22,356 nt of DNA. It comes from Palsa-461 sp040414865. GTDB lineage: Bacteria; Actinomycetota; Acidimicrobiia; Acidimicrobiales; RAAP-2. The stretch lies in NCBI GenBank assembly GCA_040414865.1, contig JBEDUR010000032.1:1-22356 (forward strand), in the 5' to 3' direction. Shown piece after piece: positions 1 to 9,095 of the stretch. Positions within the stretch are counted from its first letter, which is position 1; every line of letters begins with the position of its first letter. The translations under genes and the position numbers were made by a program. The notes beneath the pieces are model-generated. The model was not told the origin of the DNA. It saw only the letters and a list, made by a program, of their open reading frames with translations, and did not search any database.

Positions 1-381
1 CGTGTCGCTCACCGCCACCGCGCACACCGCTCCAGACGCACCGCGCTCGAGCGCACCGAGCACCGCCGCGAACAACTCGGGTCGGGCCAGCGGGCGGGCG
101 GCATCGTGGACCACGACCGCGTCGACGTCCTCCTCGAGCGCGGCCAGCCCGGCGCGCACCGATGCAGCCCGGGTGGCGCCGCCTTCGACCACGACGTCGG
201 CGCCGTGAGTCTGCGGGCCGGCGCCGGTCGGCACGACCAGCACCACCCGGTCGGCGACCGAGCGGCAAGTGGCCACTGAGCGCTCGGCGACGGTGAGTCC
301 GGCCAGGGGGAGGAATTGCTTGGGTGCCCCGAACCGCGTCCCGGCGCCGCCGGCCACGACGATCCCGAAGACCCGGCCCAC
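1..381 (-). CDS. ispD: 2-C-methyl-D-erythritol 4-phosphate cytidylyltransferase, N-terminal part
   Basis: IspD couples CTP to methylerythritol phosphate in the non-mevalonate (MEP) isoprenoid pathway, in the cytoplasm. The 127 codons present start at a GTG and run off the left edge. They show the nucleotide-binding N-terminus (VVAGGAGTRFGAPKQFLPL), then VVVHDAARPL and AVAVSDT, the order expected for the first half of IspD, which is about 230 residues long in full. An AGAGG-like ribosome site lies just before the GTG. The gene follows carD by 10 bases on the same strand, the carD-ispD pairing known from mycobacteria, so the two are probably co-transcribed. In many actinobacteria ispF follows or is fused; that part is outside the window. 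The family call is firm; only the C-terminal half is unseen. Confidence 0.93.
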   Translation of the reverse strand, partial: MGRVFGIVVAGGAGTRFGAPKQFLPLAGLTVAERSVATCRSVADRVVLVVPTGAGPQTHGADVVVEGGATRAASVRAGLAALEEDVDAVVVHDAARPLARPELFAAVLGALERGASGAVCAVAVSDT

Positions 382-391
382 GGCGCCTCTT

Positions 392-886
392 CTAGGGCAG
401 GGCTTCGTTCAGCCGCTGCTCGGCCTTCTCCTCGTCCACCCCGAGGGCGAAGGTGAGCTCGGATACGAGGATCTGACGGGCCCGGCTGAGCATTCGCTTC
501 TCACCCGCCGAAAGACCCTTGTCCTTGTCGCGGATCGAGAGGTTCCTGACCACCTCGGCCACCTGGTAGATGTCGCCTGAGCGCAATTTCTCGGAGTGGT
601 TCTTGTAGCGCCTCGACCAGTTGGTCGGCATGCGGGCCTCCTTCTTGCGGAGGACCGCGAACACCTCCTCGACTTCCTCGTCGTTGATCACCTCGCGCAG
701 CCCGACCCCGTCGGTGTTGTCGGCCGGGACCATGAGGGTCAAGTCGCCATAGGCCAGGCGGAGCACCAGGTACTCGCGCTTCTCCCCGAAGGCATCCTTG
801 GTCTCGCGCCGCTCGACCACGGCCGCGCCATGGTGGGGATACACGACCTTGTCGCCGACCTTGAACTTCGACTTCACCGGACTCAT
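392..886 (-). CDS. carD: CarD family RNA polymerase-binding transcription regulator
   Basis: CarD binds the RNA polymerase beta subunit and promoter DNA and stabilises the open complex, mainly at rRNA and other housekeeping promoters. The 164-residue product begins with the Tudor-like RNAP-interaction domain (FKVGDKVVYPHHGAAVVE, near residues 8-25, with LVLRL and LMVPADN following). It ends in a helical DNA-binding domain containing the conserved tryptophan segment MPTNWSRRYKNH near residue 86 and the stretch GEKRMLSRARQILVSEL. Length matches mycobacterial CarD (about 162). It starts at an ATG preceded by GGAG a few bases upstream and sits first in a carD-ispD unit. A possible -10 element lies about 95 bases upstream. 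Confidence 0.96.
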   Translation of the reverse strand: MSPVKSKFKVGDKVVYPHHGAAVVERRETKDAFGEKREYLVLRLAYGDLTLMVPADNTDGVGLREVINDEEVEEVFAVLRKKEARMPTNWSRRYKNHSEKLRSGDIYQVAEVVRNLSIRDKDKGLSAGEKRMLSRARQILVSELTFALGVDEEKAEQRLNEALP

Positions 887-978
887 TCGGACTCCTCAGT
901 GCCCGGGTGCCCGCAGGGTGTGTCGGCACCGGTGTCTCGTCTCGCGGCGCTCATCCCCTGGCCCAGGCGGAACATGCC

Positions 979-984
979 ATTCTA
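979..984 (-). promoter_or_regulatory. Possible -10 element for carD
   Basis: The minus strand reads TAGAAT here, a good actinobacterial -10 hexamer (TANNNT). It lies about 93 bases before the carD ATG, in the only gap large enough to hold a carD promoter. No convincing -35 was found at 16-19 bases upstream. The assignment rests on one hexamer and position only. Confidence 0.3.
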
Positions 985-994
985 CATGGCCCCC

Positions 995-1372
995 TCAACC
1001 GCTCTTTGGGCCCCCGGCCGCGATCAGTTCCAGCCGATTGCCGAAGGGGTCGTGGACGTAGCACCGGTCCACCCCTTCGACCAGGTTGTCCCACTCGACG
1101 GCGACGCCGGCCCGGGCCAACCGGCCAGCCAGGTCCTCCAGGTCGTCGACCACGAAGGCCGGATGGGCGCGTTCGGCGGGGGCGAAGCTCGTGTCGGCCC
1201 CGAGGTGGAACCGGGCCGACCCCGACCGGTACCAGCGGCCGCCGCGCGCCGCCAGAGCCGCCGGCTTCTCCTCGGCCTCAAAACCGAGAAGGCCGACGTA
1301 GAAGCGGTCGGCTTCCGGCTCGCCGCCTGGCGGCAGGGTGAACTGCACGTGGTCAAGCCCGACAATCCCCAC
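995..1372 (-). CDS. VOC (glyoxalase/bleomycin-resistance fold) family protein
   Basis: This is a 125-residue single-domain vicinal-oxygen-chelate protein with two beta-alpha-beta-beta-beta modules. It opens with GLDHVQFTLP, where the His is the usual first metal ligand. RAHPAFVVDDLEDL begins the second module and carries a second His, and DPFGNRLELI near the C-terminus supplies the Glu ligand, so a metal-binding lyase, isomerase or dioxygenase-type activity is possible. The substrate cannot be told from sequence. I chose the GTG at 1372 because it falls just before the first beta strand; upstream in-frame codons would run into the control region of the divergent dehydrogenase gene and give an Arg/Ala-rich, unconserved-looking extension. 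No clear Shine-Dalgarno sequence precedes this GTG. It is divergent from the SDR gene and may share its regulator. Confidence 0.85.
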   Translation of the reverse strand: MGIVGLDHVQFTLPPGGEPEADRFYVGLLGFEAEEKPAALAARGGRWYRSGSARFHLGADTSFAPAERAHPAFVVDDLEDLAGRLARAGVAVEWDNLVEGVDRCYVHDPFGNRLELIAAGGPKSG

Positions 1373-1405
1373 ACAGCGATCGTGCCACGTCGCCGCCCCG
1401 GCCGC

Positions 1406-1421
1406 GCCTGGTAGACCAGGC
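1406..1421. promoter_or_regulatory. Perfect palindrome, candidate operator between VOC and SDR genes
   Basis: GCCTGGT and ACCAGGC form a perfect inverted repeat separated by AG, 16 bases in all. It lies in the 77-base divergent control region. The plus-strand hexamer TAGACC (1412-1417), similar to the -10 candidates before clpC and carD, falls inside it, so a bound dimeric repressor would cover the likely SDR promoter. The palindrome is directly visible; the operator role is an inference. No regulator gene is adjacent. Confidence 0.45.
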
Positions 1422-1449
1422 CCGGCAGCACGCGCCAGGAGGTGGGACG

Positions 1450-2223
1450 ATCGCAACCGAGGGCACCAGGGGCACCGTCGTGGTCACCGGGGCCTCGAGC
1501 GGCATCGGCGAGGCGTCGGCCCGGTGCTTGGCCGCGGCGGGGTTCTCGGTGGTGCTCGGGGCCCGCCGGACCGAGCGGCTGCAGGCGATCGCCGGCGACA
1601 TCCCCGGCGCGCGCTGGCGGTTCCTCGACGTGGCCGACCCGGCCTCCGTCGAGGGATTCTGCGCCGCGGTGCCCGATTGCCGGGTCCTCGTGAACAATGC
1701 CGGCGGGGCACTCGGCCTCGAGCCGATCGCCGAGGCCGACGAGGAGAAATGGCGAGCGATGTGGGAGAGCAACGTGCTCGGGACCCTGCGGATGACCCGC
1801 GCCCTGCTCCCCAAGCTGGTCGATTCGGGCGACGGGGTCGTCGTCAACATCGGCTCGGTCGCCGCCTTCGAGCGGTACTTCGGCGGGGCCGGGTACCACG
1901 CTGCCAAGGCGGCCGAACGGGCACTCACCGACGGGCTGCGCATCGAGCTGCTGGGCCAGCCGGTCCGGATCTGCGAGATCGACCCGGGCATGGTGGAGAC
2001 CGAGTTCTCGCTGGTGCGCTTCGACGGTGACGCCGAGCGTGCGGCCGCCGTCTACGCCGGCGTCGAGCCGTTGTCAGCCGTCGATGTCGCCGAGTGCGTG
2101 GCCTTCGTCGTCACCCGGCCCAGCCACGTCGACGTCGACGAGCTGGTGGTGCGGCCGCGCGACCAGGCCCGGGTGCACCTTGTCCACCGGCGGCCTGCCC
2201 CCGAAGGGGGCGCGTCGGGCTGA
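1450..2223 (+). CDS. Short-chain dehydrogenase/reductase (YdfG-like SDR)
   Basis: This is a classical SDR oxidoreductase using NAD(P)H on an unidentified alcohol or keto substrate; its nearest look-alikes are YdfG/L-allo-threonine dehydrogenase-type SDRs. It has the TGASSGIGEA dinucleotide-binding turn, LDVADP, the NNAG motif, and the catalytic Ser-Tyr-Lys set in NIGSVAAF and YHAAK, followed by DPGMVETEF. The Arg after the second strand (ARR) suggests NADP(H). The first conventional start, GTG at 1480, would cut off most of the first beta strand. A strong GGAGGT at 1438-1443 instead points to the ATC codon at 1450, which adds the residues ATEGTRGTVV and completes the strand, so I annotate from there with caution; the alternative range is 1480-2223. 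The stop lies 14 bases from the convergent clpC stop. Confidence 0.9.
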   Translation: MATEGTRGTVVVTGASSGIGEASARCLAAAGFSVVLGARRTERLQAIAGDIPGARWRFLDVADPASVEGFCAAVPDCRVLVNNAGGALGLEPIAEADEEKWRAMWESNVLGTLRMTRALLPKLVDSGDGVVVNIGSVAAFERYFGGAGYHAAKAAERALTDGLRIELLGQPVRICEIDPGMVETEFSLVRFDGDAERAAAVYAGVEPLSAVDVAECVAFVVTRPSHVDVDELVVRPRDQARVHLVHRRPAPEGGASG

Positions 2224-2237
2224 GTGCGCCTTATGCG

Positions 2238-4742
<2,505 letters not shown>

Positions 4743-4769
4743 GGACCGCCTCCGTCTCGGCTCTTTCCC

Positions 4770-4793
4770 CTCGGGCGTCCCGGACGATCCGAG
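4770..4793. promoter_or_regulatory. 24-bp imperfect inverted repeat in the clpC leader
   Basis: On the plus strand the arms are CTCGG (4770-4774) plus CGTCC (4776-4780), mirrored by GGACG (4782-4786) plus CCGAG (4789-4793), with one unpaired base on one side and two on the other. It lies 28-51 bases before the clpC GTG and downstream of the -10 candidate at 4814-4819. It could be a repressor operator or an RNA hairpin in the 5' leader. It does not resemble the HspR HAIR or CIRCE elements. Confidence 0.5.
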
Positions 4794-4813
4794 ACCCATG
4801 GGCGACTACGCGA

Positions 4814-4819
4814 AGTCTA
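4814..4819 (-). promoter_or_regulatory. Possible -10 element for clpC
   Basis: The minus strand reads TAGACT, a TANNNT-type -10 hexamer, in the 179-base divergent region between clpC and the prenyl synthase gene. A start of transcription about 7 bases downstream would give a leader of about 65 bases that contains the inverted repeat. No good -35 hexamer was found at the right distance. Confidence 0.35.
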
Positions 4820-4908
4820 CAGGTGGAGCCCCAAGCAACCCGTCGCAGCTTCGGGGGCCCTGGTGGCGGCCCTCGCAATAGAGGATGTCACCCCTGCCGG
4901 GCGTCGCC

Positions 4909-4914
4909 TATCGT
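4909..4914 (+). promoter_or_regulatory. Possible -10 element giving a leaderless prenyl synthase mRNA
   Basis: TATCGT ends 7 bases before the GTG at 4922, the geometry expected when transcription begins at the start codon itself. Leaderless mRNAs are common in actinobacteria. The gene has no convincing Shine-Dalgarno sequence, which fits. The -35 region is not recognisable. Confidence 0.35.
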
Positions 4915-4921
4915 GCTCAGG

Positions 4922-5896
4922 GTGAACCCGGTCGACGTTCTTGGGCTTTCGGGTCTCGACCAGGAACTCCAGCGGGTCGAGCCGATGTTGATCTCGGCAG
5001 TGGCGGCTGGCGACCCGTTCTTGGACCAGGTCGCGACCCACCTGATCCGGGCGGGGGGAAAGCGGCTCCGGCCCATGCTCGCGTTGGCATCGGCCACCCG
5101 TGGTGAGCGCCCGGCCAGCGAAGAGGACCTGCTCGGCTCGGTGTCGGTGGAACTCGTCCACCTCGCCTCCCTCTACCACGACGACGTCATCGACGAGGCC
5201 ACGATGCGCCGGGGCACCGACAGCGTGAACAGCCGGTTCGGGAATCTCGTCGCCATCGTCGGCGGCGACTACCTGTTGGCCCGCTCGGCCGAGATCGCGG
5301 CCAGCCTCGGGACCGAGATCGCCGGACTCTTGGCGACGACCCTGGGCCAGCTGTGCCAGGGCCAGATCTCCGAGGTGAAGACCGCCTATTCGGTGGAGCG
5401 CACCGCCGAGCAGTACCTGGAGGCGATCGAAGGCAAGGCGGCCGCGCTCATGGCCACCTCGTGCCGGATCGGCGCGCTGACCGGCGGGGCGCCGCGACCC
5501 GAGGTGGAGGCGCTGACCGAGTTCGGCCGCAACTTCGGGATCGTGTTCCAGCTGCGCGACGACGTCCTGGACGTGGTGGCGACCAATGGCCAGCTGGGCA
5601 AACCGCCCGGCCAAGATCTGGCGGAGGGGGTCTACACGCTGCCGGTCCTCCACGCCCTGGCCGAGCCGGAGATCGGGCCCGAGCTCTCCACCTTGCTCGG
5701 GCAGCCCCTGGCCCTGCCCGAGCGGGACAAGGCCCGGGCGATCGTGGCCACCTCCGGCGGGATCGCGGCCACTGTCGAGCTCGGGCGTCAGTTCGCGGCC
5801 CGAGCCGACGCGGCGCTCGGCGGTGTGTCCTCGCCGCAGCTGGCCGGCGCGCTGCGCGCGCTCAGCGACACGCTGTTCGACGATCTACCGGCCTGA
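4922..5896 (+). CDS. Long-chain polyprenyl diphosphate synthase (E-type)
   Basis: The enzyme condenses isopentenyl diphosphate onto an allylic primer to make an all-trans polyprenyl diphosphate, probably the menaquinone side chain. The 324-residue product has the IRAGGKRLRP substrate motif, the first Asp-rich motif DDVID at about 87-91 and the second, DDVLD, at about 213-217, then GQLGKPPGQDL. Ala and Ser occupy the positions 5 and 4 before the first Asp-rich motif; small residues there are typical of enzymes making long chains rather than C15/C20 products. This suggests a hepta- to nonaprenyl synthase (GrcC/HepT/IspB class), but chain length is an inference. The start was chosen at GTG 4922; GTG 4913 is also in frame. 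Its 3' end overlaps the convergent lysS by 12 bases. No menaquinone gene is adjacent. Confidence 0.9.
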   Translation: MNPVDVLGLSGLDQELQRVEPMLISAVAAGDPFLDQVATHLIRAGGKRLRPMLALASATRGERPASEEDLLGSVSVELVHLASLYHDDVIDEATMRRGTDSVNSRFGNLVAIVGGDYLLARSAEIAASLGTEIAGLLATTLGQLCQGQISEVKTAYSVERTAEQYLEAIEGKAAALMATSCRIGALTGGAPRPEVEALTEFGRNFGIVFQLRDDVLDVVATNGQLGKPPGQDLAEGVYTLPVLHALAEPEIGPELSTLLGQPLALPERDKARAIVATSGGIAATVELGRQFAARADAALGGVSSPQLAGALRALSDTLFDDLPA

Positions 5897-7342
5897 GCCC
5901 GCCCGAGACGCGGGGCCGTCGGGGCTCCCGGGACCCTCTGTGCGTTCTGGACGCAGCGTCGGGAAGGCGATCACCTCACGGATGTTGGCCGAGTCGGTGA
6001 GGAGCATGGCCAAGCGGTCGATGCCGATGCCGACCCCGGCGGTCGGCGGCAGACCGTGCTCCATGGCCCGGAGGTACTCCTCGTCCGGTGGCATGGCCTC
6101 CTCGTCGCCGGCGGCCCGGCGGGACGCCTGCTCGATGAAGCGCTGGCGCTGCTCGTCGGGGTCGATCAGCTCGCTGAAGGCATTGCCGAGCTCCCTGCCG
6201 GCCAGCACCGGTTCGAACCGCTCGACCAGCCCGGGCCCGTCCCGGTGGCGCCGGGCCAATGGGGACACCTCCTCGGGGAAGTCGGTCACGAAGACCGGGT
6301 CCCACAGCTCCCCCTCGATCGTCTTCTCGTAGTACTCGGCCAGCAGCTTCCCCGGCCCCCAGGACGGCTCGACCCTGGCCCCGGTGGCCGCGAGGCGCTC
6401 GGCCAACTCCTGGCGCGGCATCCGCACATGGAGGGCTTCGCCGGTGAGTTCCTCGATCAGCTCGGACATGGTGGCGCGCCGCCACGGAGGGGTGAGGTCG
6501 AGATCGCGGCCTTGGTAGATGAGCTGGGTGGACCCGAGCACATCGGTGGCCACGTCGGCCACCAGCTTTTCGACCAGCGCCATCATGTCCAGATAGTCGG
6601 CGTAGGCCCAGTAGAGCTCGAGGGTGGTGAATTCGGGGTTGTGGCGGGTGTCGATCCCCTCGTTGCGGAAGAGCCGGCCGATCTCGAAGACCTTCTCGAA
6701 TCCCCCGATGACCAGACGCTTCAGGTAGAGCTCGGGCGCCACCCGCAGGTAGAGGTCCATATCCAGCGCGTTGTGGTGCGTGACGAAGGGGCGGGCGTAG
6801 GCACCGCCGGGGATCGGGTTGAGGATCGGGGTCTCCACCTCGACGAAGCCGGCCGCCCACAGGAGCTCGCGCATGGACCGGACGATCCGGCTCCGGACCT
6901 CGAGGCGACGCCGGGTCGATTCGTTGGCCCACAGGTCGACCTCACGCTGGCGGTAACGGGTCTCGGTGTCGTGCACCCCCCGCCACTTGTCGCCGAAGGA
7001 CCGCCTCGCCTCGGCCAGGAGCACCCAGTCGCGAACCTTGACCGAGAGCTCGCCCCGTCGGGTCCGCACGACCTGCCCGCGGGCACCGATCCAGTCCCCC
7101 AAGTTGAGCTGGACGAAGGTGGCGAACTCTGCGGTCACTTGCGACTGCGCGAACAGCTGCACCGCCCCGGTCGAATCGCGCAACTCGGCGAAGGCGACTC
7201 GGCCCTGATCCCGCAGCAGCATGATCCGGCCGGCCACCGAAACCGCGTCCGGCGACTCCTCACCGGGCGCAAGCCCGTCCCAACCCGCCCGCACCTCGGC
7301 GGCCGTGTGGCTGACGTCGTAGCGGTAGGGGGCCTCGGTCAC
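5885..7342 (-). CDS. lysS: Lysyl-tRNA synthetase, class II
   Basis: LysS charges tRNA-Lys with lysine. The 485-residue product has an N-terminal OB-fold anticodon-binding domain (VAGRIMLLRDQGRVAFAELRD) and a class II catalytic core. Motif 2 is FEIGRLFRNEG at about 219-229 followed by HNPEFTTLELYWAYADY, and motif 3 is GVGIGIDRLAMLLTDS near 436. Length matches bacterial LysRS (about 490-510). The start is the GTG whose first four bases GTGA overlap the coaX stop, giving the N-terminus TEAPYRYDV; longer readings run into coaX and look unlike protein. It is the last gene of the long minus-strand array, as lysS sits beside the panC-panD-coaX genes in mycobacteria. Its stop lies inside the convergent prenyl synthase gene, so no separate terminator fits between them. 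Confidence 0.96.
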   Translation of the reverse strand: MTEAPYRYDVSHTAAEVRAGWDGLAPGEESPDAVSVAGRIMLLRDQGRVAFAELRDSTGAVQLFAQSQVTAEFATFVQLNLGDWIGARGQVVRTRRGELSVKVRDWVLLAEARRSFGDKWRGVHDTETRYRQREVDLWANESTRRRLEVRSRIVRSMRELLWAAGFVEVETPILNPIPGGAYARPFVTHHNALDMDLYLRVAPELYLKRLVIGGFEKVFEIGRLFRNEGIDTRHNPEFTTLELYWAYADYLDMMALVEKLVADVATDVLGSTQLIYQGRDLDLTPPWRRATMSELIEELTGEALHVRMPRQELAERLAATGARVEPSWGPGKLLAEYYEKTIEGELWDPVFVTDFPEEVSPLARRHRDGPGLVERFEPVLAGRELGNAFSELIDPDEQRQRFIEQASRRAAGDEEAMPPDEEYLRAMEHGLPPTAGVGIGIDRLAMLLTDSANIREVIAFPTLRPERTEGPGSPDGPASRAGSGR

Positions 7343-8202
7343 GACGGTCTCCCGGACGGGGGCACGTTGCGCCCGTACACGACGCGGAGGCCCTCCAGGG
7401 TCAGCCACGGTTCGACGTGGTCCACGGTCTCGCAGTACGTGGCGATCTGCTCGGACAGTCCCCCGGTGGCCACCACCGTCGCGTCCGACCCGAGTTCGTT
7501 CTTGATCCGCCGGCACAGACCATCGACTTGGGCCGCAAACCCGTAGATGACCCCGGATTGGATCGACTCGGCCGTGGAGCGTCCGATCACCGAGCGCGGT
7601 TCGATCAGCTCCACCCGGCGCAGGGCCGCCGCGTGTTGGAACAGGGCCTCCAGGCTTATCGAGACCCCCGGGGTGATGGCGCCGCCGAGGTACTCACCGG
7701 CGGCCGACACGGCCTCGAAAGTGGTGGCCGTTCCCATGTCGACAACGAGGGACGGGCCTCCATAGAGGTGGTAGGCGCCGATGGCGTTGGCGATCCGGTC
7801 CGGCCCGACCTCCCGGGGGTCGTCGTAGAGGATGGCCATGCCACTGCGCACGCCGGGCCCGAGCACGACGCAAGGCACGCTCGAGAACCACCGCCCGGCC
7901 ATCTGACGCAGCCCGGTGGTCATGGCCGGCACCGAGGAGCAGATCGCGATCCCACTCAGCGTGGCCGTGATGTCGAGGCCTTCCAGGTCGAGCAGTTGCG
8001 TGAGGAGCATCGCGTGCTCGTCGGGGGTGCGGTCGGGCACCGAGGAGAGGCGCCAGTGGTAGCGCAGGCCGCGCCGGGAGGGCTCGGTCTCCACCCCGAT
8101 CCCTACCCCCCCGGGCTCGGGCACCTCCTCGTCACCGTCGCCGCCCAGCGCGTAGAGGCCGATGACCGACTCGGTGTTGCCGACGTCGATGGCCAGCAGC
8201 AT
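7339..8202 (-). CDS. coaX: Type III pantothenate kinase
   Basis: CoaX phosphorylates pantothenate, the first step of CoA synthesis, and unlike CoaA is not feedback-inhibited by CoA; the family needs a monovalent cation. The ASKHA-fold motifs are all present: DVGNTESVIGLY at the N-terminus, GPDRIANAIGAYHLYGG, VVDMGTATTFEAV, GGAITPGVSISLEAL and VATGGLSEQ. The product is 287 residues, a little longer than usual (about 255-270) because of an acidic, Gly/Pro-rich insertion at about residues 19-43 between the first two strands. The ATG overlaps the nadC stop by one base (TGATG), and its own stop overlaps the lysS GTG, so the three genes look translationally coupled. Together with panC and panD upstream it covers pantothenate synthesis and activation. 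Confidence 0.95.
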   Translation of the reverse strand: MLLAIDVGNTESVIGLYALGGDGDEEVPEPGGVGIGVETEPSRRGLRYHWRLSSVPDRTPDEHAMLLTQLLDLEGLDITATLSGIAICSSVPAMTTGLRQMAGRWFSSVPCVVLGPGVRSGMAILYDDPREVGPDRIANAIGAYHLYGGPSLVVDMGTATTFEAVSAAGEYLGGAITPGVSISLEALFQHAAALRRVELIEPRSVIGRSTAESIQSGVIYGFAAQVDGLCRRIKNELGSDATVVATGGLSEQIATYCETVDHVEPWLTLEGLRVVYGRNVPPSGRPS

Positions 8203-9095
8203 CAGCCCCGATCCTCCCCGCTTCTGGCGACGAGGTCGAGCCCGAGGTCGAGGGCGGGGGCCGAGTGGGTCAGCGCGCCGACCGAGATGAGGTCGACGCC
8301 GACCGCTGCGTACCGAGGAGCGCTCTCCAGGGTCACCCCGCCGGACACCTCGACCAGGGTCGAGGCGTGGGCGCCGAGGCTCCCGATCAGCTCGACGCAG
8401 GCTGCCACCTGATCGAGGGTCATGTTGTCGAGCAGGACCGCCGAAGCACCGGCCCGGCAGGCCTCATCGACGTGGGCAATGTGATCGCACTCGATCTCGA
8501 CGTAGCGCCCCGGCCACAGTCGTCGAGCGCGGGTGACCGCGTCGGTGATGCCCACCCCGGCCAGGTGGTTGTCCTTGATGAGGACCGCGTCGAACAGCCC
8601 GAAGCGGTGGTTGTGCCCGCCGCCGGCCCGGACCGCCGCCTTCTCCAACGCCCGCAGCCCGGGCGTGGTCTTGCGCGTATCGAGCACCCGGGTGGCCGGG
8701 TTGGCGCCCCGCACGGCGTCAACGAAGCGGCGGGTGAGCGTGGCGACCCCCGAGAGGCGGCCGAGGAAGTTGAGCGCGGTGCGCTCGGCGGTGAGGACCG
8801 AGCGCAGCGCACCGGACACCTCGGCCACCGGCGCACCGGCCGGCGCGAACTGGCCGTCTCCGACGAGCCAGCGGATCTCCAGGTCCGGATCGACCTGGCC
8901 GAAGGCCGCCCGCGCGCAGAGCTCACCGGCGATCACCCCGGGGCTCCTCGGGACCACCCTGAAGGACGCCCGGGCCGACGCCGGCACCACCGCCGCACTC
9001 AGGTCCCCCAACTGGCCCAGGTCCTCGTCGAGTGCAGCGGCGACCGCCATCCGCACGGCGTCGGGCGACGGGTAGGGGTCGGTCGGCTCAGTCAC
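8202..9095 (-). CDS. nadC: Nicotinate-nucleotide pyrophosphorylase (quinolinate phosphoribosyltransferase)
   Basis: NadC converts quinolinate and PRPP to nicotinate mononucleotide, releasing CO2, in de novo NAD synthesis. The 297-residue product carries the family signature: SGVATLTRRFVDAV, then LDTRKTTPGLR, EKAAVRAGGGHNHRFGL and AVLIKDNH, with EIECD, LLDNM and EVSGG in the C-terminal TIM-like barrel. The GTG at 9095 overlaps the end of nadB by 8 bases; a GTG at 9119 would add eight residues and is the alternative, and neither has a strong ribosome site. NadB just upstream makes the iminoaspartate precursor. NadA, the enzyme between them, is not in the window. Confidence 0.95.
   Translation of the reverse strand: MTEPTDPYPSPDAVRMAVAAALDEDLGQLGDLSAAVVPASARASFRVVPRSPGVIAGELCARAAFGQVDPDLEIRWLVGDGQFAPAGAPVAEVSGALRSVLTAERTALNFLGRLSGVATLTRRFVDAVRGANPATRVLDTRKTTPGLRALEKAAVRAGGGHNHRFGLFDAVLIKDNHLAGVGITDAVTRARRLWPGRYVEIECDHIAHVDEACRAGASAVLLDNMTLDQVAACVELIGSLGAHASTLVEVSGGVTLESAPRYAAVGVDLISVGALTHSAPALDLGLDLVARSGEDRG

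Noticed and set aside
927..934. CACCGGTG palindrome in the carD leader
   Set aside because: Only 8 bases, expected by chance in DNA of this composition.
2197..2211. GCCCCC-GAA-GGGGGC hairpin near the SDR stop as a terminator
   Set aside because: It lies within the coding sequence, has a 3-base loop and no T-run after it; better explained as GC-rich codons.
2224..2237. Bidirectional terminator between SDR and clpC stops
   Set aside because: Only a 4-bp GCGC stem with a 5-base loop and no T-tract; too weak.
4743..4799. In-frame ATG extension of ClpC by 19 residues
   Set aside because: The GTG at 4742 has a well-spaced GGAGG and gives the canonical FERFTDRARR start; the extension is Arg/Gly-rich and covers the leader inverted repeat.
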